Below, piece after piece: positions 1 to 11,148 of a DNA stretch of 64,000 bases (its first letter is position 1; every line of letters begins with the position of its first letter). Source of the stretch: Haematobia irritans (taxonomy: Eukaryota; Arthropoda; Insecta; Diptera; Muscidae); the NCBI RefSeq assembly GCF_050003625.1, contig NC_134399.1, forward strand, positions 106,680,615 to 106,744,614. The letters run 5' to 3'. A program made the translations under genes and the position numbers. The notes below the pieces were generated by a model, which was given only the letters and a program-made list of their open reading frames with translations, had not been told where the DNA came from and did not search any database.

Positions 1-2
1 CT

Positions 3-479
3 GATGCTCTGACTGGGTTGAGTGGTGATAATCTGAATGTTTGCTCTCGCCCTCTCTCTCGTGTGGTGAATAACATGGATACTGCTAGTAACCCATCAAA
101 CATTTCTGAATGGGTTAAAGTTCCGAGCCGTCGTAAAAAACGCAATGGTTTCGTTATGGGTGAAAATGTAACTAATGAATTAGATGTCGTTACACGAAGG
201 AAATGGATTCATGTTTCTTCTTTCAAGCCTTGTGTTACTGAGGATCAAATATTAAACTATGTTGAAAAGCGTGCAGAGGTGGATAAATCACACTTGCTTT
301 GCCGAAAATTAATAAAAAGGGATGCTAATATTGATGAATTTACTAAAGTAAACTTCAAACTTGGAGTGTCAGCCGATCTCTACGATAAAGTTTTTAAATC
401 TACAGTTTGACCATCAAATGTAAAAGTTCGTCCTTTTAAATTTTTTCAAAGGAACCAACAAGTAATGAACAAAACTTAA
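3..479 (+). pseudogene. ORF1 C-terminal part of non-LTR element 1, one nonsense codon
   Basis: The frame is open from the left edge (codons from base 3) to a TGA at 408-410. It then continues without another stop to TAA at 477-479. The residues after the TGA (PSNVKVRPFKFF) look like the hydrophobic, basic C-terminal end of insect LINE ORF1 proteins, where a Trp-Pro pair is usual, so the TGA is best read as a mutated TGG. The TAA overlaps the ATG of ORF2 as TAATG, which supports 477-479 as the original stop. ORF1 proteins of this class bind RNA; no zinc knuckle lies in the visible part. The N-terminal part is missing from the window. Confidence 0.65.
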
Positions 480-3346
480 TGCGTGACCATGTCAATAACA
501 ATCTGCGTATTTATTATCAAAACATGTCAGGAATTCGAACTAAATCTTCCGATATTTATTTCTTAACTGCACAGAGTGACTATGATATAATCATATTTGT
601 AGAGACTTGGCTTAATGCTGATTTTTGTGCAGAGGAGTTCTTTGATTATAGGCTCTTTCAAGTTTTTCGAAAAGATCGAGATTTCACTAGAATGCACTGC
701 TCTAGAGGTGGCGGTGTTCTGCTAGCTGTGCGACGTGAGATAAAGGCTGTTAACATCAATTTGCCGAATCCTGACTCTGTACTTGATCAGCTATGTGTCA
801 ATATAAGTGGGCGTACATCGTTATTACTTTGCGTATCTTATATACCTCCTAATAGTCCATATTTAATTTATGATGCTCATATTCGCAATGTATTAGATTT
901 AGTTTCATCGTATGAGTATAGTGAAGTTGCTGTATTTGGTGATTTTAACTTAAGTAATATAGTTTGGTCAGAGATCGCTGATAGCAGATTTATGTGTGCA
1001 ACAAATGTTAATTCAGACATTGAAATCAACTTAATTGATGGGTTTTTAGATATTGACTTGGGTCAAATTAATTATTTTCATAATTTGTTAAATCGTATTT
1101 TGGATCTGATATTCATTAGTGATAATATTAAATTTATTATAAGCATAGCTCAAAATCCATTTTCTGTTCCTACTGTACATCACATTGCTTTAGAAATTGA
1201 ATTTGAATTTTTGAAGTATCCGGAAAGAGACAGTTGTCAACAACGTTACTTTGATTTTAGTAATTGTGATTTTTCGGTTCTTAATTGTACTATTGAACGT
1301 ACAAACTGGATAGATATTTTTTCTGATCTTTCAGTTGATGATTGTTTTTCTTCATTCACGAATATTATTAATTCTCTTGTAAATTGCTACGTACGTACTT
1401 CTAGAACAAAAACCCATAAATTACCTTGGTATACTCCTGGGTTAAAGAAAATAAAAAATTTAAGAAATAAATTTTATAAGTTATATAAATCCACAAATGA
1501 TGATGCCTTTAGAGATCGTTACACCCATTATTCTCGTGAATTTACATTTCTAAGTAAATTCTTGTACAAACAGTATTTGCTTGATTTCAGTGATAGGATT
1601 TTGAATAATTCAAATGCTTTTTGGGATTTTGTGAAATCCCTTAAATCATCTAGAGATTATCCGAGCGTTATGTATTTCAATAATAAATCTGGTAGTTCGA
1701 CAAATGAAATTGTTAATTTATTTAGTGACTATTTTAAATCCAATTTTGATGAAATTGGAAATGTGAATCATGAGAAGTATTTAGATCTGGTTCAACCGTG
1801 TGTTGACATCGGATTATTGCAATTGGAATCGAATGACGTTTACGATGCTATTATGAAGTTGAAGGTGTCATATAAAATTGATGCAGATGGATTTTCATCT
1901 TTTCTTTTGAAGAGTGTAGCTTCCACGGTATGTGTTCCTTTAAGTAAAGTATTTAATAAATCTTTAGTTAATGGAATATACATTAGTAAGTGGAAGAAAT
2001 CTTACGTAACGCCTGTTTTTAAATCAGGTGATAAGACTAATATTTGTCATTATCGCCCAATTGCTAAGCTCTCAAATATTTCTAAAATTTTTGAGCATGC
2101 AATTTACCGAAAAATATTCGCAAGTGTGAAGCCTTTTCTATCCGATTGTCAACATGGTTTTATTAGTGGCCGCTCGACGACAACTAATCTATTAACTTTT
2201 ACAAACTTTTGTATTTCCAGTTTCGAGAGAGGTGATCAAATTGATACTATTTATCTTGATTTTTCTAAAGCTTTTGATAAGGTGTCACATTGTTTGTTAA
2301 TATCTAAACTTGATAAAATGGGTTTCCATTCTCAAACTTTGAGGTGGATAAAATCTTATTTAAGTCACAGAGTGTTTATGGTTCAAATAGATGGGGTTTG
2401 TTCTAGGCCTTATATAGGTACTTCTGGGGTTCCACAAGGAAGTGTTTTGGGCCCACTCCTTTTTAACATTTTTATGAATGACATTTCCAGATGCATTTCT
2501 TACTCCAGATGTCTACTATATGCGGATGATATTAAGATTTATAAAAATGTTAATAATTTGTTAGATGGTATAAAATTGCAAAAGGATATTACTTCTGTAG
2601 TTAATTGGTGTGACTGGAATAAATTGTCATTAAACATTGACAAGTGTCGTTATATGTGCTTTGTTAGGAGACATTTCCCAATTTTTATTGAATTTTATGT
2701 GAGGGATAAGCGATTAATGCAAGTTCAGGAGATTATAGATTTGGGAGTATTATTTGATTCTAAACTTTGCTTTAAGTCTCATATTGATTATGTTTTACCT
2801 CAAGCGTACAAAGCTTTGGCATTTATTAAACGACATTCATCTCAGTTCCTTGACCCTTATGTGCGTAAAACATTATATATATCTTTTGTTCGCTCGAAAC
2901 TGGAGTACGCTAATCTCGTTTGGAGACCTTCTTCTGTTTCCTTGGTAAACAGAGTTGAGAGGGTGCAACAAAAATTTATAAAGTTTGCCTTGTCTTCGTT
3001 GCATTTTGAACAGCCTATTCCTTCATATGATTCACGTTGTAAATTAATTAAACTTCCAACTTTACTAAGTCGTAGTAAATTGCAGTCTATTATGTTCTTA
3101 TATAAAATTATTTGTGGATTTTTTGATTGTTCTAATCTTTTAGAATTAATTTTCTTTAATGTGCCTCCAAGAAGGTTAAGAGCACGTGAGATTTTTTATA
3201 TTCCTTTACATAAGACTAATTATGCTATGAATGAGCCATTATTGCGGTGTCTTCGAGAATTCAATTCAATATCTGAAATATATAATTTAGATTTCTCACT
3301 CAGTGAAACTGAATTTAAGCATATTTTAGAAATAATTTATTATTAA
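479..3346 (+). CDS. Non-LTR retrotransposon ORF2: endonuclease-reverse transcriptase
   Basis: This is a 955-codon uninterrupted frame. Residues about 10-240 form an exonuclease-endonuclease-phosphatase (AP-like) domain: YYQN near 12-15, VETWL at 41-45, GDFNL at 154-158, RILDLIF at 206-212. The last motif reads VHHIAL near 233, where many relatives have SDH. The reverse transcriptase follows at about 500-760, with YRPIAKLS near 525, DFSKAFDKV at 594-602, GVPQGSVLGPLLF near 650-662 and the catalytic YADD at 681-684. A C-terminal extension of about 200 residues contains no clear RNase H or zinc finger. The protein would nick target DNA and prime reverse transcription of its own RNA there. The start is set by the TAATG overlap with ORF1. 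The frame is intact, so the insertion may be young, but ORF1 upstream carries a stop. Confidence 0.9.
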   Translation: MRDHVNNNLRIYYQNMSGIRTKSSDIYFLTAQSDYDIIIFVETWLNADFCAEEFFDYRLFQVFRKDRDFTRMHCSRGGGVLLAVRREIKAVNINLPNPDSVLDQLCVNISGRTSLLLCVSYIPPNSPYLIYDAHIRNVLDLVSSYEYSEVAVFGDFNLSNIVWSEIADSRFMCATNVNSDIEINLIDGFLDIDLGQINYFHNLLNRILDLIFISDNIKFIISIAQNPFSVPTVHHIALEIEFEFLKYPERDSCQQRYFDFSNCDFSVLNCTIERTNWIDIFSDLSVDDCFSSFTNIINSLVNCYVRTSRTKTHKLPWYTPGLKKIKNLRNKFYKLYKSTNDDAFRDRYTHYSREFTFLSKFLYKQYLLDFSDRILNNSNAFWDFVKSLKSSRDYPSVMYFNNKSGSSTNEIVNLFSDYFKSNFDEIGNVNHEKYLDLVQPCVDIGLLQLESNDVYDAIMKLKVSYKIDADGFSSFLLKSVASTVCVPLSKVFNKSLVNGIYISKWKKSYVTPVFKSGDKTNICHYRPIAKLSNISKIFEHAIYRKIFASVKPFLSDCQHGFISGRSTTTNLLTFTNFCISSFERGDQIDTIYLDFSKAFDKVSHCLLISKLDKMGFHSQTLRWIKSYLSHRVFMVQIDGVCSRPYIGTSGVPQGSVLGPLLFNIFMNDISRCISYSRCLLYADDIKIYKNVNNLLDGIKLQKDITSVVNWCDWNKLSLNIDKCRYMCFVRRHFPIFIEFYVRDKRLMQVQEIIDLGVLFDSKLCFKSHIDYVLPQAYKALAFIKRHSSQFLDPYVRKTLYISFVRSKLEYANLVWRPSSVSLVNRVERVQQKFIKFALSSLHFEQPIPSYDSRCKLIKLPTLLSRSKLQSIMFLYKIICGFFDCSNLLELIFFNVPPRRLRAREIFYIPLHKTNYAMNEPLLRCLREFNSISEIYNLDFSLSETEFKHILEIIYY

Positions 3347-3379
3347 GCGGTAGTCTGTAAGGATTTATATCCATAGACT

Positions 3380-3403
3380 TAAATAAATAAATAAATAAAT
3401 AAA
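3380..3403 (+). repeat. (AAAT)n 3' tail of non-LTR element 1
   Basis: About six AAAT units follow a short 3' UTR. A tetranucleotide tail instead of poly(A) is typical of several LINE clades that reverse-transcribe with 3'-end slippage. Confidence 0.85.
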
Positions 3404-4082
3404 CCGGCCCTCCGATTTGGGGCTAGATTCTAGAACAACAATTAAATGTGCTGAATACTGTGTGTATCCTTCCATGTTTTAGTATAGGAGTTAAATCGGG
3501 AGTTATTACACAGAACTCCCGATTTAACTCCTAGGATTTCTAGAAATTGTAGTTTTTATCCGATTTGCCACAAATCGAAAATAAACCGGCATTTTAGACC
3601 CATAACAAAATGTATATGATTTAGTTTTATCAGCCCATTTGGTAAGGCCTCCATATAGACCGATTTCACTTATTGAAGGTATAGAAGGCGCACTGATCAT
3701 GAAAATTGCTTGAAACTAAATACAAAATTTCCAGATTTTACTTCTCGTAGTCATTTAAATAATTGGGATGAAAATCCACAGATTATAGATTTCAAATCAA
3801 GGTGTTATTTCGTCATTTTCTTGCACACTTACAAGAGATGTTTATGATTCCTCTAACACTCAAACAAAAAATGGTTCTTATAAATTCAGAATCTGATCTA
3901 GTCTTCATAGGTAAAATCTTTACATTTATCTGTGGGAAGCGTACTGGTTGAACTTGTCTGCTTAAGAAAATATCTGTTATCAAACCCCCCTGAAATTTTC
4001 AAAGGAAACTATTGTATTTGATTCATGGTGGTGGGTATTTAAGATTCGGCCCGGCCGAATTTACTACTGTATATACTTGTTT
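3404..4082 (+). mobile_element. HINE-3 fragment, 3' part with terminus
   Basis: This is the same repeat as 33930-34418: the blocks CCATATAGACCGATTTCACT, TGATCATGAAAATTGCTTGA and CTGTTATCAAACC recur in the same order. It ends with ATGGTGGTGGGTATTTAAGA, then the TTCGGCCCGGCCGAA hairpin and TATATACTTGTTTT, the family's 3' terminus at about 4082. The 5' part is missing, cut by the LINE tail at 3403. It resembles non-autonomous Helentron (DINE-1-like) elements. Confidence 0.75.
3485..3533. repeat. Perfect 20-bp inverted repeat, 9-nt loop
   Basis: Arms 3485-3504 and 3514-3533 are exact reverse complements (TAGGAGTTAAATCGGGAGTT and its complement) around the loop ATTACACAG. It sits inside HINE-3-type sequence, where one arm (CCCGATTTAACTCCT) resembles the normal repeat unit. 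The hairpin therefore probably arose from a small inverted duplication of one unit. Confidence 0.9.
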
Positions 4083-4083
4083 T

Positions 4084-4255
4084 CATTAAATTTAGGACAC
4101 AAATTTTGTAAATAAGTGGCACGCACTTCTGGCTGCAGGATTGTGCTGCGGTTCAGTAATTGGAATAGGATCTCGGGGTCTGGGTCCTCCAGTCCCAGAG
4201 GTTGATCTGAATCTCTATAGGTCAAAAGTTCAGTCTCTAAGGCTCTGGTCGAGGC
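4084..4255 (-). other. Open, GC-richer stretch, possible relic of a coding sequence
   Basis: On the minus strand about 57 codons are open. The translation contains LETELLTYRDSDQPLGLEDP and ILQPEVRATYLQNLCPKF, ending where HINE-3 begins. Base composition is clearly richer in G+C than the surroundings, and acidic/Pro-rich protein-like residues run without a stop. Upstream in the same frame is a TAG; another open frame covers 4277-4471 on the same strand (containing FRPLRVTIFHERNEKCEAYR). The two may be parts of one broken frame. I do not recognise the family; a gag-like retroelement protein or a host exon are both possible. Confidence 0.3.
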
Positions 4256-4471
4256 GATCTACACCATTTGCCTATTCTATCTAGTTCTGGCTGTCCGCCC
4301 ATTATTGTTGTTCGCTCGATAGGCTTCACATTTCTCATTTCTTTCATGAAATATGGTGACCCGCAAAGGACGAAAAACTATTTTTAATGTTCTTACTTTT
4401 AAAACATATAATTTAACCTGCTTCCAACATGCGTATAAATTATCATGACCCAATGACACTATTACTACCAA

Positions 4472-5222
4472 TTAAATTACCATTTAGATAAGCCTATTGC
4501 AACTAATCCAAGATTTGAATAAACCAATCTAAAGAAATTAGGTCAACTATTATTGGGAACACCTAAACGAAATGAAACCTTACAAAGAAACTACAAAGCC
4601 AGCCATTATTTGGTCAATCGTCAAAATACACAATATACACACATTTTACCATCTAAAAAACCTCTATGTAAATATGCGTTCTATATGTGGTTTTGGTCTA
4701 ATGGTAGACCACCATCATCATCACCCACGACCATTCCATATACTTTTCTAATTACGTGCGATGTTTGCATGTGAAAACGTTAAGCCATTATATCCACAAA
4801 TTCCATTTTGGTAATTCTTTCAGTTTGTTTTTTGTGTCGAAGTCAATTTACTGCCTATCACTGTTGACCATTCAACGGTGTTTTACACATCGGTTTCTTT
4901 ATCCAAAATATGCTCAGGATGACAATGTTCGATAAAATCAAATTAAGGTTTCGACGTCACATTGTTGGAATAGGGTGGGGTTCCATGTGATTTTCAAAAA
5001 AATGAATACCGTCGTCATTGATATAGAACCATGCATGGGTATTCCAATGGATTTGGTTCACCTACACATAGGGGCGTAGTGTATTAGGTTTGGGCGTTTG
5101 AACCGTTGTTTCCTTTGCTGTCGTATGAGGTTTCTATTTTGGAATAAAAAAAATATATAACCTCCATTTAACATTCATATTTGAATTTTTGTTTGATGTT
5201 CTTGTATATGAATATAGAACAA
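4472..5222. other. No recognised feature
   Basis: This is AT-rich sequence with only short, unconvincing open frames (for example 4553-4774 on the plus strand). No repeat family seen elsewhere in the window was recognised. Confidence 0.5.
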
Positions 5223-5551
5223 AGACAATATACTTCAAGAGATGGGAAATTGGCTTGCTTCATAACAGATGTTGCATTGACGGCGCTAGGTCCATACGTG
5301 TTTGTAATTTTTTTTTATTTGCATTTTTTAAATGAAAACTTAATTTTTTAAATTGAACAATGTCAAATATAGAGCTATAAATTAAAAATGATATTTTCCC
5401 GTTTAATCCAAGATATTTCCAACTCTTAATTTCTTTTTATTTGCATTTTAATGTGTCGAACCAAATGCGTAAACGACAAGTAGGGCCCTAGCGTCGTCAA
5501 TGTTCAAATGTTCTCAGCAGCCAATTTCCCATCTTCCTAAGTATATTGTCT
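5223..5551. mobile_element. Fold-back MITE-like element, ~330 bp
   Basis: The ends 5223-5255 and 5519-5551 are inverted repeats of 33 bp with about three mismatches (AGACAATATACTT...GGGAAATTGGCT). A second inverted block follows inside, CATTGACGGCGCTAGGTCC against its near complement at about 5488-5507. The heptamer TATAGAA lies just outside both ends and may be a target duplication. There is no coding capacity. Confidence 0.6.
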
Positions 5552-5914
5552 TCGGTATAGAAAATTGGCTTGTTTTACACGGTGAAAGTGTTCGGCGGGT
5601 ATGAAATAAACAAAATGCCGAAGGATATCATGTTTTAAGAAATTATTTTGGAAATAGTTTGAGAACAGGATGACAATTTTTTTCATTTTTTTTTGTTCAA
5701 AGCAAAAAATGAAGTAACACACACACACACACACAAGTTGGTCCTTTCCCAGCAAAGCGCTGTCTTGATTTGAACGACACTTTCGTATTTTTTAGCGCCA
5801 ATCTTACTTTCCAAAAAGCTACAGTCAAATGGAATAAGATGACGAGATTTTGATGGCCATTGTGGACGAAAAAAAGAGGGACCTCCATTTTAAACCATTC
5901 TTGGTTGACGCGTG
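5552..5914. other. Unassigned sequence left of MITE-A copy 1
   Basis: Low-complexity AT-rich DNA with the (AC)n tract. It may have been continuous with 6555-6885 before MITE-A inserted. No family recognised. Confidence 0.4.
5717..5735. repeat. (AC)n microsatellite
   Basis: About nine to ten AC dinucleotides occur in an otherwise non-repetitive stretch. Confidence 0.9.
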
Positions 5915-6554
5915 CACTGAAAAAAATATTGTCGTGAGACCAAAGATTTCATGTCCTTAAAATACGAATGCGTTTTTTGCTTAGCATAGAAGACGCATTT
6001 CTCTGATATAAAGTTTTTTCCTTGTCCGAAAGACGATGAACTTTTCTATAAAGTCGTTTTTTCCTTATAATTAAGTTATTCAAATTAAAAATTGATATCC
6101 TAAAATGAAAGAAAATTTTGTTTGACTAAGGTCAACTTGTTTTTAATAATTGTTAAAAATTCTTCAAAATTAAAGAATTTGTCTTTAAATTTGTTGTCTT
6201 TTTGCATCTTCACAACAAAGCAAAAAATCGTTTAAAAATAGGAGACGTCTTTCAACACTTTATTTTAAAGACGATTTTTACTTGACACATAGCACAATTT
6301 CTACTGGAATTTCTACTGAATTTGAAATTTTAAGTAGTCGTTAACACGTTTTTAAAGGACTTTAATTGCACATGAAGAAAAAAACAGAAAAACGAATATA
6401 TTAAAATTTGCTGCCTAGAATCAAGTACGCAAAGCCTAAATTTAAAAGACAATTCTGTCTCTACAGTATCCTTACTTCAATTCTCCGCTTCTTTGGCTCG
6501 GAATCAATACCAAAATCATTAGTGAAAAGACAAAATCTTTGCTTTTTTTCAGTG
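5915..6554 (+). mobile_element. MITE-A copy 1
   Basis: The element begins CACTGAAAAAAATATTGTCG and ends GCTTTTTTTCAGTG, giving ~12-bp inverted ends. The interior matches the copies at 21214-21868 (inverted) and 22792-23446, for example TTCTCCGCTTCTTTGGCTCG and GTCTTTTTGCATCTT. The other full copies are flanked by TA, which suggests mobilisation by a Tc1/mariner-type transposase. Here the flanks are TG/TG. No open frame of note. Confidence 0.75.
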
Positions 6555-6884
6555 TGTTGAGTACGATGGTGCTGAGTCCCATTGGAATGCCCATGTTCGG
6601 CGGCGGAAATATTTATTTTCTCAGGGCTTCAATACAGTCTTTTGGACATTTTCGCGATCACATTAGGGATTTAATTTGATCCCACGGTCCCAGCGGCGCT
6701 TGAATTTTGGTGACCAATTGAAGGTGCAAATTTTCAGTGGACCTTTTTGACAAATAACTCTATCATTTTGGTTCAATTTAGAATAGAATTCTTTCGTGTA
6801 AGCGAAGCCACTCCTTGGCTATTTCTAGTCTAACTTTTTTGTGCATCGATGAACTCTTGCACTGTTTGGTTCTTCAATGGCCTT
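6555..6884. other. Unassigned sequence right of MITE-A copy 1
   Basis: No intact frame. Short protein-like stretches on the minus strand hint at an old transposase, but no diagnostic motif is visible. Confidence 0.35.
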
Positions 6885-7035
6885 CCAAAATCGTAAACGG
6901 ACGGTAATGAATCGTAACAGAAGCAGCTTATTTTGCCCACGCATGGTGCCATCTTTGTCAGATTGCCATTGATTCTCTTTCATAAACTGATCGTTTTAAA
7001 ACGTGAACGCCGTTCACGATTATTTCTATGGCTGC
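6885..7035 (+). mobile_element. MITE-D fragment
   Basis: This matches the right half of the MITE-D copy at 11768-12226: ATCGTAAACG, CGCATGGTG, TTTCATAAACTGATCGTTTT and CGTGAACGCCGTTCACGA, ending near the motif TTTCTATGGCTGCACTC. The left half is absent. Confidence 0.5.
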
Positions 7036-7049
7036 ACTCAAAAAACCAA

Positions 7050-7135
7050 CCAAACATCAACCATCTTGCAGTCTATAGGGCTTTGCCCAAATAAATTTGC
7101 CAAGCATACTTTTCCTCTGTTGGATAAGCTACACA
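7050..7135 (-). repeat. Fragment of the 442-bp tandem unit
   Basis: Inverted relative to the array at 51461-54273, this contains ATCTTGCAGTCTATAGGGCT, GCCCAAATAAATTTG and TTTTCCTCTGTTGG, matching 54427-54487 almost base for base. It shows that the 442-bp unit exists elsewhere as a dispersed element. Confidence 0.75.
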
Positions 7136-7419
7136 CAATGATTAAAGGAAAACAAGTATATACGGCCGTAAGTTCGGTCAGGCCGAAGCTTATGTACCAT
7201 ACACCATGGATTGCGAAGAAACTTCTACTGAAGACTGTCATCCACAATCGAATTACTTGGGTTGCGGTAACACTTGCCGATGGCAAGGTATCTTAAAACT
7301 TCCTAACACCGTTTTCTAAATTGCAAGGTAGTCCATACGTAGTATATATATAAACTAAGAAAGGCCGACTAAATACGTATATAATTAAGTTTGACAAAAT
7401 TTTGTATAGAAATAAAATT

Positions 7420-7858
7420 TTTATAAAAGTTTCTATAGAAATAAAATTTTGACAAAATAAAATGTTGACAACATTTTCTACAGAAGTAAAATTTGGACAA
7501 AATTTTCTATAAAAATAAAATTTTAACAAAATTTTCTATAGAATTAAAATTTTGTCAAAATTTTCTATAGAAATGAAATTTTGACAAAAATTTCTATAGA
7601 AATAAAATTTTCTATAGAAATAACATTTTGACAAAATTTTCTATAGAAATAAAATTTTTACAAAATTTTCAATAGAATTAAAATTTTGACAACATTTTCT
7701 ATAGAAATAAAATTTTGCCAAAATTTTCTATAGAAATAAAGTTTGACAAAATTTTCTATAGGAATAACATTTTGAAAAAATTTTCTATAGAAATAAAATG
7801 TTGACAAAATTTTCTATAGAAATAAAATTTTGACAAAATTTTCTATAGAAAAAAATTT
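7420..7858 (-). repeat. 29-bp tandem array of HINE-1
   Basis: Units of about 29 bp, consensus TTTCTATAGAAATAAAATTT plus TGACAAAAT, with many substitutions and small indels. The same array in the other orientation is at 14650-15355, 56860-57295 and 61610-61765. Confidence 0.9.
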
Positions 7859-8695
7859 TAGTAGATTATTTTTGGCTCGAGTGGCAACCATGATTATGAA
7901 CCGATATGGACCAATTTTTGTGTGATTGGGGATCGGCTATATATAACTATAGTCCGATATGGACCAAATTTGGCATGGTTATTAGCGGCCACATACTAAC
8001 ACCACGTTGCAAATTTCAACCGGATCGGATGAATTTTGCTTCTCCAAGAGACTCCGGAGATCAAATCTGGAGGCTATATATAATTATGGGGGCTATATGT
8101 AATTATGGACCGATATATATGGACCAATTCGTGTCCATATCGTGTTTGTTAGAGTCCACACACTTACACCACGTTCCAAATTTCAACCGGATCGGATGAA
8201 TTTTGCTCCTCCAAGAGGCTTCGGAGGACAAATCTGGGGATGGGTTTATATGGGGGCCATATACAATTATGGACCTATATGGACCAATTCATGCATTGTT
8301 GTTAGATACCACATACTAACACCACGTACCAAATTTCAACTGAATCAGATGAATTTTGGTCATCCAAGAGGCTCCGGAGGTCAAATCTGGTGATCGGTTT
8401 ATATGGAGGCTATATATAATTATGGACCGATTTCGACCAATTTTGCACGGTCATTAGAGACCCTATACTAACTCCATATACCAAATTTCAGCCGGATCGG
8501 ATGAAATATATCACTATTGACCGATGTGGACCAATTTTTGCATGGTTGTTAGAGACCATATACTAACACCATGTACCAAATGTCAACCGGATCGGATGAA
8601 ATTTGCTTCTCTTAGAGCAATCGCAAGCCAAACTTGGGGGTCCGTTTATATGGGGGCTATACGTAAAAGTGGACCGATATGGCCCATTTGCAATA

Positions 8696-8696
<1 letters not shown>

Positions 8697-8790
<94 letters not shown>
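8697..8790. repeat. (TA)n microsatellite, left part
   Basis: About 47 uninterrupted TA units. In intact HINE-1 copies this spot holds AAAGTATATATATTCTGGG, so the tract looks like an expansion of that native TATATATA run. Confidence 0.95.
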
Positions 8791-9909
<1,119 letters not shown>

Positions 9910-9944
9910 TTAATGGGGTCTTAGAGCAATATTTCGATGTGTTA

Positions 9945-10435
9945 CATGTGATTTGACTTAAAACTGGGTATCTTAACATGAAAGAAAAAATTTATTTAAG
10001 GTCAACTTGACTTTAATAATTCTTAAAAATTCTTTAAATTTAATGAAATTGTCATTAAATTTGTTGTCTTTTTGCATCGTGACAAGCAAAAAATCGTTCA
10101 AATATAGGACATGTTTTTCAAAACATTATTTTAAAGAAGTTTTTTACTTCAAACATAGCATAATTTCTACTGGAAGTCGAGTTCTAATTTGGAAAATAAA
10201 GTTACCGTTAACTCGTTTTTAAAGGACTTTGATAGCATATGAAGAAAAAATGCTGAGAAACCGAAAAATTAAAATTTGCTTCCTAGAAGCAAGTACACAG
10301 AACCTAAATTTAAAAGAGAATTGTGACTTAAAAGTATCCGTACTTGTATTCTCCGCTTCTTTGGCTCGGAATCAATACCAAATTTTTTAAAGTAAAGACA
10401 AAATCTTTCGAACCGAGTATGCTTTTTTTTCAGTG
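9945..10435 (+). mobile_element. MITE-A, left end truncated
   Basis: From ATGTGATTTGACTTAAAACTG to GCTTTTTTTTCAGTG this matches MITE-A copies at 22945-23446. The left ~150 bp are missing at the junction with HINE-1. Confidence 0.75.
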
Positions 10436-10789
10436 TATGATGGAGGATATAAAAAAATTAACAAAACTGTATTACCAATGCAAATATCACGCGGATTTCA
10501 CAAAAATAAGTAAATATTTTTCAACAAATTAAAGAAAATTTATTTGACATAATAATTTGTTAAAAGAAATTTCAAAGTTTGAATGAAAACATTGGAGTTC
10601 AAAATTGCAAAAAAGTCTTTAGTTCCATACCAAGTTCATGATGGGTGCATTATTGGTAAAATGTACAAATTTGAAGAAATTCTGATTTTTTTTTAGTAAA
10701 TCTATATAAGTCAAATTTTCTTAAAATGTAATAATTGCAAGAATTAAGGAATTAAATTGGCTTTAGTGTTATATAGGGTTCACTTTTTT
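10436..10789. other. No recognised feature
   Basis: AT-rich, no convincing frame or repeat match. Confidence 0.5.
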
Positions 10790-11060
10790 TTAAGTGTAGA
10801 CTTAAATTTATCATTTAGTGTAGACTTAAATTTATCATTTATCGAATTTTCATTCTCTTTTTACGATATACTAACAAAGCCAATGATTGTCTTTACATTA
10901 AGGAAAACTGGCTTTCCTTTAAAGACATACGACTTTAACGACAGGACGCAAACTTCAAAAATTCGTGTTTAAAGAATTAGAACATTTTTAAATTAAAGAT
11001 TATAAACTTTCTTTTCAAAGATTATAAAATTTTATAAATTCATTAAAATTAAATCCAATA
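10790..11060 (+). mobile_element. MITE-A-like (subtype A2) fragment
   Basis: Carries TTTATCGAATTTTCATTCTC, AAGACATACGACTTTAACGA and GGACGCAAA, found in the same order in the A2 copies at 27330-27600 and 38620-38940. A 22-bp direct duplication around TAGACTTAAATTTATCATTT occurs at its left end (10796-10840). Confidence 0.6.
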
Positions 11061-11094
11061 ATCTAAAATATATTCATTTCTTTTTTCTTTTCAG

Positions 11095-11148
11095 ATTAAA
11101 TACATAGAAATCTCTGACCTTGGACATAAGGCATAGCTTCCAAAACAG
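11095..11148 (+). other. Putative small non-coding exon
   Basis: Preceded by a pyrimidine tract ending TTTTTTCTTTTCAG (to 11094) and followed by GTATGT, a good donor. The 54 bases have stops in all three frames, so if it is an exon it is untranslated. Alone this pattern is weak; chance matches are frequent in AT-rich DNA. Confidence 0.25.

Larger units (their letters stand above)
1..3403 (+). mobile_element. Non-LTR retrotransposon 1, 5' end outside the window
   Basis: This is a LINE-type retrotransposon with the end of ORF1, a complete ORF2 and a short 3' UTR. It ends in a simple (AAAT)n tail at about 3380-3403 rather than poly(A). It is open at the left edge, so its length and 5' target-site copy cannot be seen. 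ORF2 has an AP-like endonuclease followed by a reverse transcriptase and no obvious RNase H, which suits the CR1/Jockey side of the insect non-LTR elements; the exact clade is not resolved by eye. To the right the tail abuts HINE-3-like repeat sequence. Confidence 0.85.

Noticed and set aside
7038..7296. Open frames around 7003-7296 on both strands
   Set aside because: They span the 442-bp-unit fragment and the inverted HINE-1 3' end; no protein similarity.
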